The notes under the pieces were generated by a model that saw only the letters and a list, made by a program, of their open reading frames with translations, searched no databases and was not told the origin of the DNA. The position numbers and the translations under genes are program-made. Positions 7,926-15,982 of a stretch of DNA of 48,246 nucleotides are shown here, one piece after another. Positions within the stretch are counted from its first letter, which is position 1; each line of letters begins with the position of its first letter. Source of the stretch: an uncultured bacterium (GTDB lineage: Bacteria; Bacillota_I; Bacilli_A; RFN20; CAG-826); contig CASFKG010000003.1 of NCBI GenBank assembly GCA_949295325.1, positions 1 through 48,246 of the forward strand, written 5' to 3'.

Positions 7926-8894
7926 ATGGGACTGCTTTCATTTTTGAAAAACCGCTTCGCGAAGAAAGACGAGAAGACGGAAAAATACGAAAAGGGACTC
8001 GAGAAATCGCGGGCCGCTTTCGCGAGCCGGCTGAACGAACTTAGCCGGCGCTACAAGTCGGTCAACGGGGAATACTTCGAGGAACTAGAGGAGATACTCA
8101 TATCCGCGGACGTCGGGGTGGAAACCACGATTTCCTTGATCGATCAATTGCTCGAAAAGAGCAAAAAGGAAGGGATAAGCGACCCCAAGGCCATAAACGA
8201 CCTGCTCGTCGACAACATGTTCGTAAGCTACCTCGCTAGCGGCGGGGCGATCGAAAACGACGTCAGGTTTTCTAATAGCGGCACGACCGTCCTTCTGATG
8301 GTCGGGGCCAACGGGGTGGGGAAGACAACTTCCATCGCCAAATTGGCCTACCGCTACAAAAAGCGGGGGAAATCGGTGATGCTCGTGGCCGGCGATACCT
8401 TCCGGGCCGGGGCGAGGGAACAGCTCGGGATCTGGGCCAAGCGCCTCGATTGCCCGATACTGATTGGAAAAGACGGGGCCGATCCGGCCTCCGTGGCCTA
8501 CGACGGGGTAAGAAAGGCCAAGGAAGACCATATCGACCTCTGCATCGTCGATACGGCCGGAAGGCTGCAGACCAAGACCGCCCTCATGGCGGAACTTTCG
8601 AAAATAAAACGCGTCATCGGCAAGGAAATCGAAGGCGCCCCGCAGGAAACATTCCTGGTCATCGACGCGACCACCGGCCAAAACGGGGTCAGCCAGGCCA
8701 AGGCCTTCGGCGAGGCCACCCCGCTTACCGGCATCGTGATAACCAAGATGGACGGCACGAGCAAAGGCGGGATCATCCTTTCCATCAGGGAAGAGCTCGG
8801 GGTTCCGGTCCGCTTCATCGGGCTGGGCGAGAAGATGGACGACCTCGAGGAATTCGACCTCGAGCGTTACCTAAACGGACTTTTGGTGGAATGA
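7926..8894 (+). CDS. ftsY: Signal recognition particle receptor FtsY
   Basis: 322 residues. A short charged N-terminal segment ([14 protein letters not shown]) replaces the long acidic A domain of E. coli FtsY. The N domain follows, then the G domain with [15 protein letters not shown] (P-loop, near residue 127), [21 protein letters not shown] and [10 protein letters not shown]. FtsY is the membrane-associated GTPase that receives SRP-ribosome complexes. It overlaps ylxM by four bases (ATGA), and ffh, its partner GTPase, follows in the same operon. Confidence 0.96.
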   Translation: MGLLSFLKNRFAKKDEKTEKYEKGLEKSRAAFASRLNELSRRYKSVNGEYFEELEEILISADVGVETTISLIDQLLEKSKKEGISDPKAINDLLVDNMFVSYLASGGAIENDVRFSNSGTTVLLMVGANGVGKTTSIAKLAYRYKKRGKSVMLVAGDTFRAGAREQLGIWAKRLDCPILIGKDGADPASVAYDGVRKAKEDHIDLCIVDTAGRLQTKTALMAELSKIKRVIGKEIEGAPQETFLVIDATTGQNGVSQAKAFGEATPLTGIVITKMDGTSKGGIILSIREELGVPVRFIGLGEKMDDLEEFDLERYLNGLLVE

Positions 8895-9205
8895 GCGACA
8901 ACGGGAAGCTTCAAAAAAGCCTGAGGGAAACCGACCTCTTCGACCGCTACGGCAAACTGCTTACCGAGCGGGAAGAAGGCATTTTCAGGCGCTATTATTT
9001 CTACGACCTCTCGCTTTCGGAAATCGCCGAGGAACTCGGAATCTCCCGCACCGCGGTAAGCCTGAGTCTCAAGGCCGCGGCCAGCAAGCTTGCCCGCTAC
9101 GAGGAAAAACTCGGACTCTGCGCGCTGAGGCGCGAGGCCAAGAAGAGAATTGAATCCGGGGACGAGGCCGGGAAAATACTGGAGGATCTGCTGAATGGCA
9201 TTTGA
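8891..9205 (+). CDS. ylxM: YlxM family SRP-associated helix-turn-helix protein
   Basis: 104 residues from the ATG at 8891, which overlaps the ftsY stop. It is a small all-helical protein with a sigma-70 region-4-like helix-turn-helix: LSLSEIAEELGISRTAVS near residues 41-58. YlxM-type proteins sit between ftsY and ffh in many Bacillota and modulate SRP activity. The frame is open further upstream only because it runs inside ftsY. It overlaps ffh by 11 bases. Confidence 0.9.
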   Translation: MSDNGKLQKSLRETDLFDRYGKLLTEREEGIFRRYYFYDLSLSEIAEELGISRTAVSLSLKAAASKLARYEEKLGLCALRREAKKRIESGDEAGKILEDLLNGI

Positions 9206-10532
9206 ATCGCTGAGCGACCGCTTTGCGGCCATATTCAAGAAACTGAAGGGCGAATCGCGCCTGAGCGAGAAGAACATGGCGGAGATGCTGCGCGAAATCC
9301 GCGTGGCGCTTCTGGAGGCCGACGTCAATTTCAAGGTCGTCAAAAGCTTCGTCAAGGACGTCGAGGAAAAGGCTTTGGGGCAAAGCGTCTACCAGTCGGT
9401 AAACCCGTCGCAGATGCTGGTAAAGATCTGCCACGACGAAATACAGAACCTCCTGGGCAGCGAAAACGAGGGTATCCGCTTCGTAAACGGCGGGGTCACG
9501 ACCATCATGCTCGTGGGCCTTCAGGGCACCGGCAAGACCACGACCGCGGGCAAGCTGGCCCTTTATCTCAGGGAAAAGATGAGGAAGAAGAGCCTGCTAT
9601 GCTCGCTCGACGTCTACCGTCCGGCCGCCCGGGAACAGCTTAGGGAAATCGCCGGCTCCATCGGCTGCGATTTCTATAGCCTCGATATTTCCGACCCCTT
9701 GAAGATAGCAAGGCAGGCCAAGGAAAAGGCAAGGCTTTCGGCCTACGACGTCCTCATACTCGATACCGCCGGGCGGCTGCAAATCGACGAGGCCCTCATG
9801 GACGAACTCAAATCCATCTCCAAGGAAATCCATCCCGAAGAGACGCTTCTTCTGGTGGACGCCGCCGCGGGCCAAGACGCGGTCAACGTGGCCCTGGCCT
9901 TCCATGAGGCCCTAAGCCTTACCGGGGCCATCATGAGCAAGCTGGACGGCGACGCGAAAGGCGGCTCGGCCTTGTCGCTTAAATACCTGACCGGCATTCC
10001 CATCAAGTTCCAGGGCGTGGGCGAGAAGATCACCGATTTGGAACCCTTCTATCCCGATAGGCTCGCCGATAGGATCCTCGGGATGGGTGACGTGGTCTCC
10101 CTCGTCGAAAAGGCCAAGGAGGCCATCGACGAGAAGACCGCCGAAAAGGAAGCCAACAAGCTCTTCGGCGGCCATTACGACCTCGAGGACATGCTCCGGC
10201 AGATGAAGATGGTCAGGAAACTAGGCTCCATCTCCTCGCTTGTGAAGCTGATCCCGGGTGCCCCGAAAGTCAGCGAAGAAGACAGCGAACGGGCCGAAAA
10301 GGAGATGAAGACCTTCGAGGCCGTCATCAATTCCATGACCCCATACGAAAGAAAGCACCCGGAGGTGCTTAAGTTCAGCCAGAAGACCCGTATCGCCAAG
10401 GGGTCCGGGAAGACCAACGCGGACGTGAACAGGGTTCTCAAGCGTTATGAAGCGAGCAAGGAAATGATGAAGAAGTTCAAGGGCTTCGGGAAAAAGGGCG
10501 GCTTCATGGGCGGCGGTTTCCCTAAGATTTGA
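9195..10532 (+). CDS. ffh: Signal recognition particle protein Ffh
   Basis: 445 residues. NG domain with GLQGTGKTTTAGKLALYL (P-loop near residue 108), DVYRPAAREQLR, DTAGRLQIDE and SKLDGDAKGG, then a methionine-rich M domain from about residue 320 (MLRQMKMVRKLGS, MTPYERKHPEV) and a glycine-rich tail (GFMGGGFPKI). It binds SRP RNA and signal peptides and pairs with FtsY. Its 3' end overlaps the 3' end of trmD on the other strand by 11 bases, and two terminator-like hairpins for it lie inside trmD. No SRP RNA gene was found in the window. Confidence 0.96.
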   Translation: MAFESLSDRFAAIFKKLKGESRLSEKNMAEMLREIRVALLEADVNFKVVKSFVKDVEEKALGQSVYQSVNPSQMLVKICHDEIQNLLGSENEGIRFVNGGVTTIMLVGLQGTGKTTTAGKLALYLREKMRKKSLLCSLDVYRPAAREQLREIAGSIGCDFYSLDISDPLKIARQAKEKARLSAYDVLILDTAGRLQIDEALMDELKSISKEIHPEETLLLVDAAAGQDAVNVALAFHEALSLTGAIMSKLDGDAKGGSALSLKYLTGIPIKFQGVGEKITDLEPFYPDRLADRILGMGDVVSLVEKAKEAIDEKTAEKEANKLFGGHYDLEDMLRQMKMVRKLGSISSLVKLIPGAPKVSEEDSERAEKEMKTFEAVINSMTPYERKHPEVLKFSQKTRIAKGSGKTNADVNRVLKRYEASKEMMKKFKGFGKKGGFMGGGFPKI

Positions 10533-11292
10533 TGAACTTGCGGCCCTTTTCGAGGGCCTTTTTCTCCCAGGAAGGCGTTTCGCCTTCCTTTTCTTCCAAT
10601 AGCTTTCTGTCTTGTTTTGCAAGGGTGAGTTTTCCGAAGAGGTCCGGGCGGTACTTCCTTGTTAGTAGAAGCGATTGCTTCCTTCTCCATTTGGCTATGG
10701 CTTCGTGGTTACCGCTATAGAGGATATCGGGGACCTTCTGGCCGTCGAACTCGTAGGGTTCGGTGTACTGGGGGTATTCGAGGAGACTATTGTCGAAGGA
10801 TTCCTCGCTAAGCGATTCGCTCGCGATGGCCCCGTCGAGCAACCTGATGATTGAGTCCATCACGCAAAGGGAAGCGCATTCCCCGCCGGTCAGTATGTAG
10901 TCGCCGATCGAAAGCAGTTCGTCGCAGTAGGCGTTGACCCTTTCGTCGACCCCTTCGTAATGGCCGTTTACCAATACGAGGTGGCTTTTCCCGGATAGTC
11001 TCCTGGCATCGGCTTCCTCGTACCTTTTGCCCCTCGGGCTAAATAGTATGACGTAGCCGTCATCGCCTTTGACGTCCTTTATCGCGTCGACGATGGGCTG
11101 GGCCTTTTCGATGAGCCCGGCACCCCCGCCCACCGGCGGGGTGTCGGTTCTCCCGTACTTGTCCTTGGTGTAGGAACGGATGTCGACGGGATTTATCTCG
11201 ACCAGCCCTTTTCCTATCGCCCTTTTGATTATCGAAAAATCAAGAAAGGAGGAATAGAAGGCGGGGAAGAGGGTCAGGCAGTCTATTTTCAT
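10522..11292 (-). CDS. trmD: tRNA (guanine-N1)-methyltransferase TrmD
   Basis: 256 residues. N-terminal MKIDCLTLFPAFY, PPVGGGAGLIEKAQPI, and the trefoil-knot SAM-binding segments LVLVNGHYEGVDERV and IGDYILTGGECA are TrmD hallmarks. The enzyme methylates G37 next to the anticodon and prevents frameshifting. It overlaps rimM by four bases (ATGA) and is the last gene of the minus-strand rpsP-khpA-rimM-trmD operon. Its last codons overlap the end of ffh in convergent orientation. Confidence 0.96.
   Translation of the reverse strand: MKIDCLTLFPAFYSSFLDFSIIKRAIGKGLVEINPVDIRSYTKDKYGRTDTPPVGGGAGLIEKAQPIVDAIKDVKGDDGYVILFSPRGKRYEEADARRLSGKSHLVLVNGHYEGVDERVNAYCDELLSIGDYILTGGECASLCVMDSIIRLLDGAIASESLSEESFDNSLLEYPQYTEPYEFDGQKVPDILYSGNHEAIAKWRRKQSLLLTRKYRPDLFGKLTLAKQDRKLLEEKEGETPSWEKKALEKGRKFIKS
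10542..10592 (+). terminator. Tandem terminator hairpins for ffh, embedded in trmD coding sequence
   Basis: First hairpin ggccc/gggcc (10542-10558, loop ttttcga) followed by five T. Second hairpin ggaaggcg/cgccttcc (10570-10588, loop ttt) followed by four T. Both are oriented to end plus-strand transcription from ffh, and both fall within the 3' coding part of trmD on the opposite strand. Confidence 0.65.
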
Positions 11293-11801
11293 AGCATGCC
11301 CTCGATGACGTTTATTCCCATCTCGCCTTTTTCGAGGTCGACTTCCCTTACGAATTTACCGAGGACGAAGGGGACGAAGAAGTCCTTTTCCCCATTTCTT
11401 CCGATCCTGAAGGTCGGGGTCGGTCCGTACTGGAGGACGTCTTTGACGGTACCGATTTGCCTGCCTTCCTGGTCTATGGCCTTTAAACCGATTAGGTCCT
11501 TGATGCGGTAGGCGTCTTTGGGCAGGGGTGCGTCTTTCTCGTCAATTAATAGTTCGGCGTTACGTAGGGTTTCCGCCTCGTCGACGGTCGTTATTTCCTC
11601 GAAGGAGAAGACGAGCGAGTCGCCGCTGATGCGGCAACTAGACAAAGTTACTTCCCTTTGGGATTTCCGGTCCCCGGATTCGAGGACGAACTTCGCCCCG
11701 CGCTTAAAACGCTCCTTGGGGTAGGAGGTGAGGCTCATGGCCTTGATTTCGCCCTTCAAGCCGAAGGGCTTCCCCAGTTTTGCCAGGGCAATGAGGGCCA
11801 T
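11289..11801 (-). CDS. rimM: 16S rRNA maturation factor RimM
   Basis: 170 residues. The N-terminal RimM domain begins IALAKLGKPFGLKGEIKA, and the C-terminal PRC barrel includes YRIKDLIGLKAIDQEG and VPFVLGKFVREVDLEKG. It assists assembly of the 30S head, binding ribosomal protein S19. It lies 15 bases after khpA and overlaps trmD by four bases. Confidence 0.94.
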   Translation of the reverse strand: MALIALAKLGKPFGLKGEIKAMSLTSYPKERFKRGAKFVLESGDRKSQREVTLSSCRISGDSLVFSFEEITTVDEAETLRNAELLIDEKDAPLPKDAYRIKDLIGLKAIDQEGRQIGTVKDVLQYGPTPTFRIGRNGEKDFFVPFVLGKFVREVDLEKGEMGINVIEGML

Positions 11802-11816
11802 AAACGGAAAGAGGGC

Positions 11817-12098
11817 TTATTCGCCCTCTTCCTCCTTTCCTTCCGAGAAGGATTCGAATTTCAAATGGATGCGGACATTGCTGTCGTCGGCCTTGCCGGC
11901 GATGCCCACGGCTTCGCGCAGGGCGCTAGCCACGCTCCCGTGGCGGCCGATAAGGCGGGCGGTGTCGTCGTCTTCGGCGACGACGAGGATGGTGACGTCG
12001 CGGGAAGTGCTTCCCGGGAGGGTCCTGACCATGACCGCGTCCTTATGTTCGACCAAGGGCTCGATGAGGCCGCGGACGACCTGCTCGTAATCCGCCAT
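11817..12098 (-). CDS. khpA: KH-domain RNA-binding protein KhpA (YlqC)
   Basis: 93 residues with a single KH domain; the RNA-binding loop is GRHG (IGRHGSVASALREAVG, near residue 50). An acidic tail (FSEGKEEEGE) ends the protein. KhpA-type proteins bind RNA, often with KhpB, and influence division and small RNA function in Gram-positives. Its ATG overlaps the rpsP stop (TAATG), so the two are likely translationally coupled. Confidence 0.9.
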   Translation of the reverse strand: MADYEQVVRGLIEPLVEHKDAVMVRTLPGSTSRDVTILVVAEDDDTARLIGRHGSVASALREAVGIAGKADDSNVRIHLKFESFSEGKEEEGE

Positions 12099-12364
12099 TA
12101 CTTATCTCCCTTTAGGGCCTTTTCGATCAGTCCTTTTTCGCTTAATAGCGAGCGGACGGAATCGCTCGGGATGGCACCGCTGCGGAGCCACTTGAGGGCG
12201 ACTTCCTCGTTGATTTGGGCCTTTTCGCCCTTGGCGGAGGGATCGTAGGTGCCGATCTGCTCGATATAGCGTCCGTCCCTGGCGTACCTGCCGTCGGCGG
12301 CGACGATGCGGTAGAAGGGATCCTTGTGGCGGCCCATGCGGGTCAATCTGATTTTTACTGACAT
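12098..12364 (-). CDS. rpsP: 30S ribosomal protein S16
   Basis: 88 residues beginning [20 protein letters not shown], the diagnostic S16 start. The ATG at 12364 is preceded by gagg on the coding strand; the frame stays open 18 codons further upstream but that stretch lies over the promoter and has no family match. It is the first gene of the rpsP-khpA-rimM-trmD operon, which in many Bacillota follows ffh on the same strand but here is inverted. Confidence 0.96.
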   Translation of the reverse strand: MSVKIRLTRMGRHKDPFYRIVAADGRYARDGRYIEQIGTYDPSAKGEKAQINEEVALKWLRSGAIPSDSVRSLLSEKGLIEKALKGDK

Positions 12365-12389
12365 TTTCTTTTCCTCTTTTTCACCGCGG

Positions 12390-12418
12390 ATTATAGGCGG
12401 GTTGGATAGGACTGTCAA
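12390..12418 (-). promoter_or_regulatory. Consensus sigma-A promoter of the rpsP operon
   Basis: On the minus strand TTGACA (12418-12413), a spacer of exactly 17, and TATAAT (12395-12390): both boxes match consensus at every base. The -10 box ends 25 bases before the rpsP ATG, leaving a short leader with a Shine-Dalgarno. This fits a highly expressed ribosomal protein operon. Confidence 0.93.
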
Positions 12419-12525
12419 TGTAAATCACTTAACACCATTGGCAATAGGAATCAATGGAGGAATCCGGGGGTCTTCGGGGGAGCTATAAAACCAGCCTGCC
12501 GAAACCGAACTTTGGGTATTGGGCG

Positions 12526-12554
12526 TTTCAATGAAAAGGCAGGGCTAGTAAACT
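12526..12554 (+). promoter_or_regulatory. Weak candidate promoter of the deoxysugar cassette
   Basis: TTTCAA (12526-12531), spacer 17, TAAACT (12549-12554), then eight bases to the rfbF ATG. Both boxes are poor matches. The 144-base gap between rpsP and rfbF must hold divergent promoters, and this is the best plus-strand candidate seen. Confidence 0.3.
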
Positions 12555-12562
12555 AGGCAGGT

Positions 12563-13342
12563 ATGAAAGCTGTGATTCTCGCCGGGGGCAAGGGGACCCG
12601 GATTTCGGAAGAAAGCCATCTTAGGCCGAAACCGATGATCGAGATCGGCGACCTGCCGATACTCGTGCACATAATGCGCAATCTGGCCGAGCAGGGCCTG
12701 ACCGAGTTCGTCGTCTGCGCCGGCTACAAACAGGCGGCCATAAAGGAATATTTCGCCAACTATGCCCTGTATACCCACGATGCGGTATTCGACATCGGCG
12801 AGAACTGTTCCACCAGGATCCTGCCGGGGAAAGCCACTTCGATTTCCGTCACGGTGGCCGATACGGGGCTCGAAACAAATACCGGGGGCCGCGTCCGCCG
12901 AATCAGGAAGTACATCGGGGACGAGCCCTTCCTTCTTACTTACGGGGACGGGGTCGCCGATATCGATCTGAAGGCGCTTATCAAGTGCCACGGCGATTCC
13001 GGGAAGCTCGGTACCATATCGGTTTACAACTTCGGCCAGTCCAAGGGCGTGGTCGACCTCGATGGCAAAGGGAACATAACCTCCTTCCGGGAGAAAAGCG
13101 ATTACGACGGGGACCTTATCAACATCGGCTTCATGATATTGGAACCGAAGGTATTCTCGCTGATTGGCGACGATTCGGTATCCTTCGAAAACGGGCCGAT
13201 GAGGAAACTGGCGGAAATGCACGAACTCAATGCCTACGTTCACCGCGGATTCTGGCAGTGCATGGACACGATGAGCGAGAAAAACCGGCTCGAGGCCCTT
13301 TGGGCTTCCGGCAACGCCCCATGGAAAAACTGGGATTATTGA
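12563..13342 (+). CDS. rfbF: Glucose-1-phosphate cytidylyltransferase
   Basis: 259 residues. KAVILAGGKGTRISEES followed by RPKPMIEIGDLPIL is the nucleotidyltransferase signature, and GDGVAD near residue 130 supplies the metal-binding Asp. The length and the next gene (CDP-glucose 4,6-dehydratase) identify the substrate as CTP rather than dTTP. It makes CDP-glucose, the first step of CDP-deoxysugar synthesis for surface glycans. It is the first gene of a tightly packed four-gene cassette placed between rpsP and rplS. Confidence 0.93.
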   Translation: MKAVILAGGKGTRISEESHLRPKPMIEIGDLPILVHIMRNLAEQGLTEFVVCAGYKQAAIKEYFANYALYTHDAVFDIGENCSTRILPGKATSISVTVADTGLETNTGGRVRRIRKYIGDEPFLLTYGDGVADIDLKALIKCHGDSGKLGTISVYNFGQSKGVVDLDGKGNITSFREKSDYDGDLINIGFMILEPKVFSLIGDDSVSFENGPMRKLAEMHELNAYVHRGFWQCMDTMSEKNRLEALWASGNAPWKNWDY

Positions 13343-13343
13343 T

Positions 13344-14414
13344 ATGGCATTGAAGGATTTGTATAAGGGCAAGAAGGTCCTCATTACCGGCCACACCGGT
13401 TTCAAGGGGAGTTGGCTCTGCAAGGTTCTGCTTTACATGGGCGCCGATGTCCACGGGTATTCGTTGGAAGCACCGACCCGGCCTTCTTTGTTCGAGTTGC
13501 TGGATTTATCCAGGCACATGCATTCCCATATCGGCGATATCCGCGATTTCCGGGAACTGAAAGCCGTGATTGCCGAAGTCGAGCCGGAAATCGTCATCCA
13601 CCTCGCGGCCCAGCCCATCGTCTTAGATTCCTACAAGGACCCCCGTTATACCTACGAAACCAACGTGATGGGGACCGTGAATATTCTCGAAGCCATAAGG
13701 GAAACCGGGGGAGTGAAGTCGTTCCTCAACGTCACCACCGACAAGGTATACGAGAACAACGACCTAAAGGACCATCCGTTCAAGGAAGACGAGAAGCTCG
13801 ACGGGTACGATCCCTATAGCAACTCCAAGTCCTGTTCGGAGCTCGTTACCCATTCCTATAAAAAGTCGTTCCCGATGGGCACGGCCATATCGACCGCGCG
13901 GGCCGGCAATGTCATCGGCGGAGGCGATTTCTCGCCACACCGGATACTTTCGGATGCGATGAAGTCCGTACTCGAAAACAAGCCCGTCGAAATAAGAAAC
14001 CGTTTTTCGACCCGGCCTTACCAGTTCGTACTCGAGCCATTGTTCGTCTACCTCCTGATTGCCAAGGAGCAGATGGAAAATCCAGCCAAGCAGGGCTATT
14101 ACAACGTCGGCCCGGACAAAATAGATGCGGTGACCACCGGTGAACTCATGGACATCTTCTGCGATATATACGGCGAAGGTGCGGGCTATGTTGACAAAAC
14201 AAACCCAAACGCTCCCCACGAAGCAGCCTATTTGGCTTTGGACAACACATTATTAAAGAAGACTTTCGGGTGGGTGCCGGCCATGCATATAAAACAAGCC
14301 GTTTCCCTTGTCGTCGATTGGATCAAATGCTATAGGGACAAAGGGGATCTGGCGGATTTGATGGATAGACAGATCGAGGAGTTCGACAGGAAATTTTTAT
14401 GCCAAGGGCGATAG
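13344..14414 (+). CDS. rfbG: CDP-glucose 4,6-dehydratase
   Basis: 356 residues of the extended short-chain dehydrogenase family. The NAD-binding motif is ITGHTGFKGSWL near residue 15, and YDPYSNSKSCSE carries the catalytic Tyr and Lys. TGHTGFKGSW and the RPYQFVLEP segment are typical of RfbG rather than dTDP-glucose dehydratase. It converts CDP-glucose to CDP-4-keto-6-deoxyglucose. One base separates it from rfbF, and it overlaps the next gene by 16 bases. Confidence 0.93.
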   Translation: MALKDLYKGKKVLITGHTGFKGSWLCKVLLYMGADVHGYSLEAPTRPSLFELLDLSRHMHSHIGDIRDFRELKAVIAEVEPEIVIHLAAQPIVLDSYKDPRYTYETNVMGTVNILEAIRETGGVKSFLNVTTDKVYENNDLKDHPFKEDEKLDGYDPYSNSKSCSELVTHSYKKSFPMGTAISTARAGNVIGGGDFSPHRILSDAMKSVLENKPVEIRNRFSTRPYQFVLEPLFVYLLIAKEQMENPAKQGYYNVGPDKIDAVTTGELMDIFCDIYGEGAGYVDKTNPNAPHEAAYLALDNTLLKKTFGWVPAMHIKQAVSLVVDWIKCYRDKGDLADLMDRQIEEFDRKFLCQGR

Positions 14415-15301
14415 TTACGGGTGCCGACGGTTTCGTCGGGAGTTATCTGGTAAAGGAACTGGTGGAACACGATTACGAAGTTTTGGCTGTCGATTTGCCG
14501 CCAAAACCAAACCGGCTTGTTCCGCAAAAAGGGCTTCAATATCTTCAGTTTTCCGTGGATAATCCGTCGTTTTTGGAAAACTACCGGGGTTTTGACGTCC
14601 TTTTCCATCTTGCTTGGGCGGGCTCTAGCGGCCCGGCTAGGGCGGATGAATCCGTTCAACTTGGCAATGCCTTGACCAGCGCAAGGCTTCTTAGAGCCGC
14701 GGCGAAGAACGGAATCAAGCGTTTCGTCATGGCCGGCAGCATCATGGAATTCGAAACCTACGATGTAATATACGAAGACGGCAGCAAGCCGGGAAGCGGA
14801 TATATCTACGGGGCCGGCAAAGCCATTGCCCATGAAATTTTAAAGCCGATTGCAAATAGCCTTGGGATCGACTTGGTCTACGGCTATATAACGAATGCCT
14901 ACGGCGTCGGTGAACGTTCCCCGCGGTTCCTCAACTCCACCCTGATCAAACTTATCGGCGGGGAGGTGCCGGAATTCACAAGCGGCATCCAAAACTACGA
15001 TTTCATCTACGTAAGCGATGTCGCCAAGGCCTTCCGCTTCATTGCCGAAAGGGGATTGCCCGGATACGGCTACATGATAGGTTCGGGCCAAGCCAAACCC
15101 TTGAGGGAATTCGTTACCGAAATCTTCGAGGAAATCGTTCCTTCGGAAAAGCCCCGCTTTGGGGACGTCCCCTATACCGGAGCCATGACGCCGTTACGGA
15201 CTTTCGATACTTCTCTACTAAGGGGGCTCGGCTTTATTCCCGAAGTCAGTTTCAAAGAAGGCATTAGGAGGACATACGAATGGCTGAAGAACCAAAAATG
15301 A
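14399..15301 (+). CDS. NAD-dependent epimerase/reductase of a CDP-deoxysugar pathway
   Basis: 300 residues of the extended short-chain dehydrogenase fold. NAD(P)-binding motif VTGADGFVGSYLVKE at the N-terminus; YIYGAGKAIAHE holds the YxxxK pair near residue 140; DFIYVSDVAKAF is the usual C-terminal substrate-domain motif. Given its position between CDP-glucose 4,6-dehydratase and a 3,5-epimerase-like gene, it most likely reduces or epimerises a CDP-4-keto-6-deoxyhexose. No rfbH-like 3-dehydrase is present, so a 3,6-dideoxy sugar is unlikely unless that gene is elsewhere. The exact product cannot be read from the sequence. Overlaps both neighbours. Confidence 0.82.
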   Translation: MPRAIVTGADGFVGSYLVKELVEHDYEVLAVDLPPKPNRLVPQKGLQYLQFSVDNPSFLENYRGFDVLFHLAWAGSSGPARADESVQLGNALTSARLLRAAAKNGIKRFVMAGSIMEFETYDVIYEDGSKPGSGYIYGAGKAIAHEILKPIANSLGIDLVYGYITNAYGVGERSPRFLNSTLIKLIGGEVPEFTSGIQNYDFIYVSDVAKAFRFIAERGLPGYGYMIGSGQAKPLREFVTEIFEEIVPSEKPRFGDVPYTGAMTPLRTFDTSLLRGLGFIPEVSFKEGIRRTYEWLKNQK

Positions 15302-15864
15302 CCAAATTCGCGTTCGAGAAGCTTCCACTGGAGGGTGCCTATCTCATCACGCCGTTTTTCGCACCCGACCTAAGGGGCGGGTTCGTCAAGGACTATTCAA
15401 AGGAAACCTTTCGTAATGCCGGCATCGACTACGATTTGGCCGAGGTTTTCTATACCTACTCGCATAAGGGCGTGGTCCGGGCCCTCCATTTCCAAAGGGT
15501 CAAGCAGCAGCCCAAATTGGTCCGCTGCGTCCATGGACGCGTTTACGACGTCATCTGCGACCTCCGCAAGGATTCCCCGACATTCAAGAAATGGATGGGG
15601 TTCTATTTGACCGGCAATAACCACAAGGAACTGCTCGTTCCGGCCGGCTTCGGACACGGCTATCTCGTTTTGGAAGAGTCCATCGTCTCTTACAAGTGCG
15701 CGGAAAAATTCTACGGGGAGTACGACGGCGGGGTGCTTTACGACGATCCCGAACTTGCCATCGACTGGCCGTTTGAAGAAATCGGCGGCAAAGACAAGGT
15801 AATCCTTGCCGATAAGGACAAGGCTCTCCCATCCTTCAGAGAATTCCTGGACATGGAGTTTTGA
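15280..15864 (+). CDS. rfbC: RfbC-like sugar nucleotide 3,5-epimerase
   Basis: 194 residues of the dTDP-4-dehydrorhamnose 3,5-epimerase cupin family. VRALHFQ holds the catalytic His, followed by KLVRCVHGRVYDVICDLR and VPAGFGHGYLVL. The ATG at 15280 is set by a strong aggagg eight bases upstream (15266-15271); it overlaps the previous gene by 22 bases. Relatives act on dTDP sugars, but the rest of this cassette makes CDP sugars, so the substrate here is probably CDP-4-keto-6-deoxyglucose. It is the last gene of the cassette. No T-tract terminator follows, only a perfect hairpin. Confidence 0.88.
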   Translation: MAEEPKMTKFAFEKLPLEGAYLITPFFAPDLRGGFVKDYSKETFRNAGIDYDLAEVFYTYSHKGVVRALHFQRVKQQPKLVRCVHGRVYDVICDLRKDSPTFKKWMGFYLTGNNHKELLVPAGFGHGYLVLEESIVSYKCAEKFYGEYDGGVLYDDPELAIDWPFEEIGGKDKVILADKDKALPSFREFLDMEF

Positions 15865-15867
15865 TTA

Positions 15868-15884
15868 TTCCCTTTACAAGGGAA
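15868..15884. other. Perfect hairpin between rfbC and rplS, overlapping the rplS -35 box
   Basis: ttccctt/aagggaa with loop tac, a seven-pair perfect inverted repeat. It has no T tract, so it is a poor intrinsic terminator; it overlaps the candidate -35 box of rplS and could instead be a protein-binding site. Function not determined. Confidence 0.4.
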
Positions 15885-15901
15885 GTGCTTTGCCATAGAC
15901 T
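15873..15901 (+). promoter_or_regulatory. Promoter of rplS
   Basis: TTTACA (15873-15878), spacer 17, TAGACT (15896-15901). It gives a leader of roughly 75 bases before the rplS ATG. The leader contains GC-rich self-complementary parts such as gcgc-gattt-gcgc near 15909-15921 and may be a regulatory L19 leader, but I cannot confirm a match. Confidence 0.6.
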
Positions 15902-15982
15902 TTCAAACGCGCGATTTGCGCTACGCGGGCTATGCTGGATGCGTCCAAGGAACCCGAAGAGAGCAGAGATTGGAGAAAAGCA

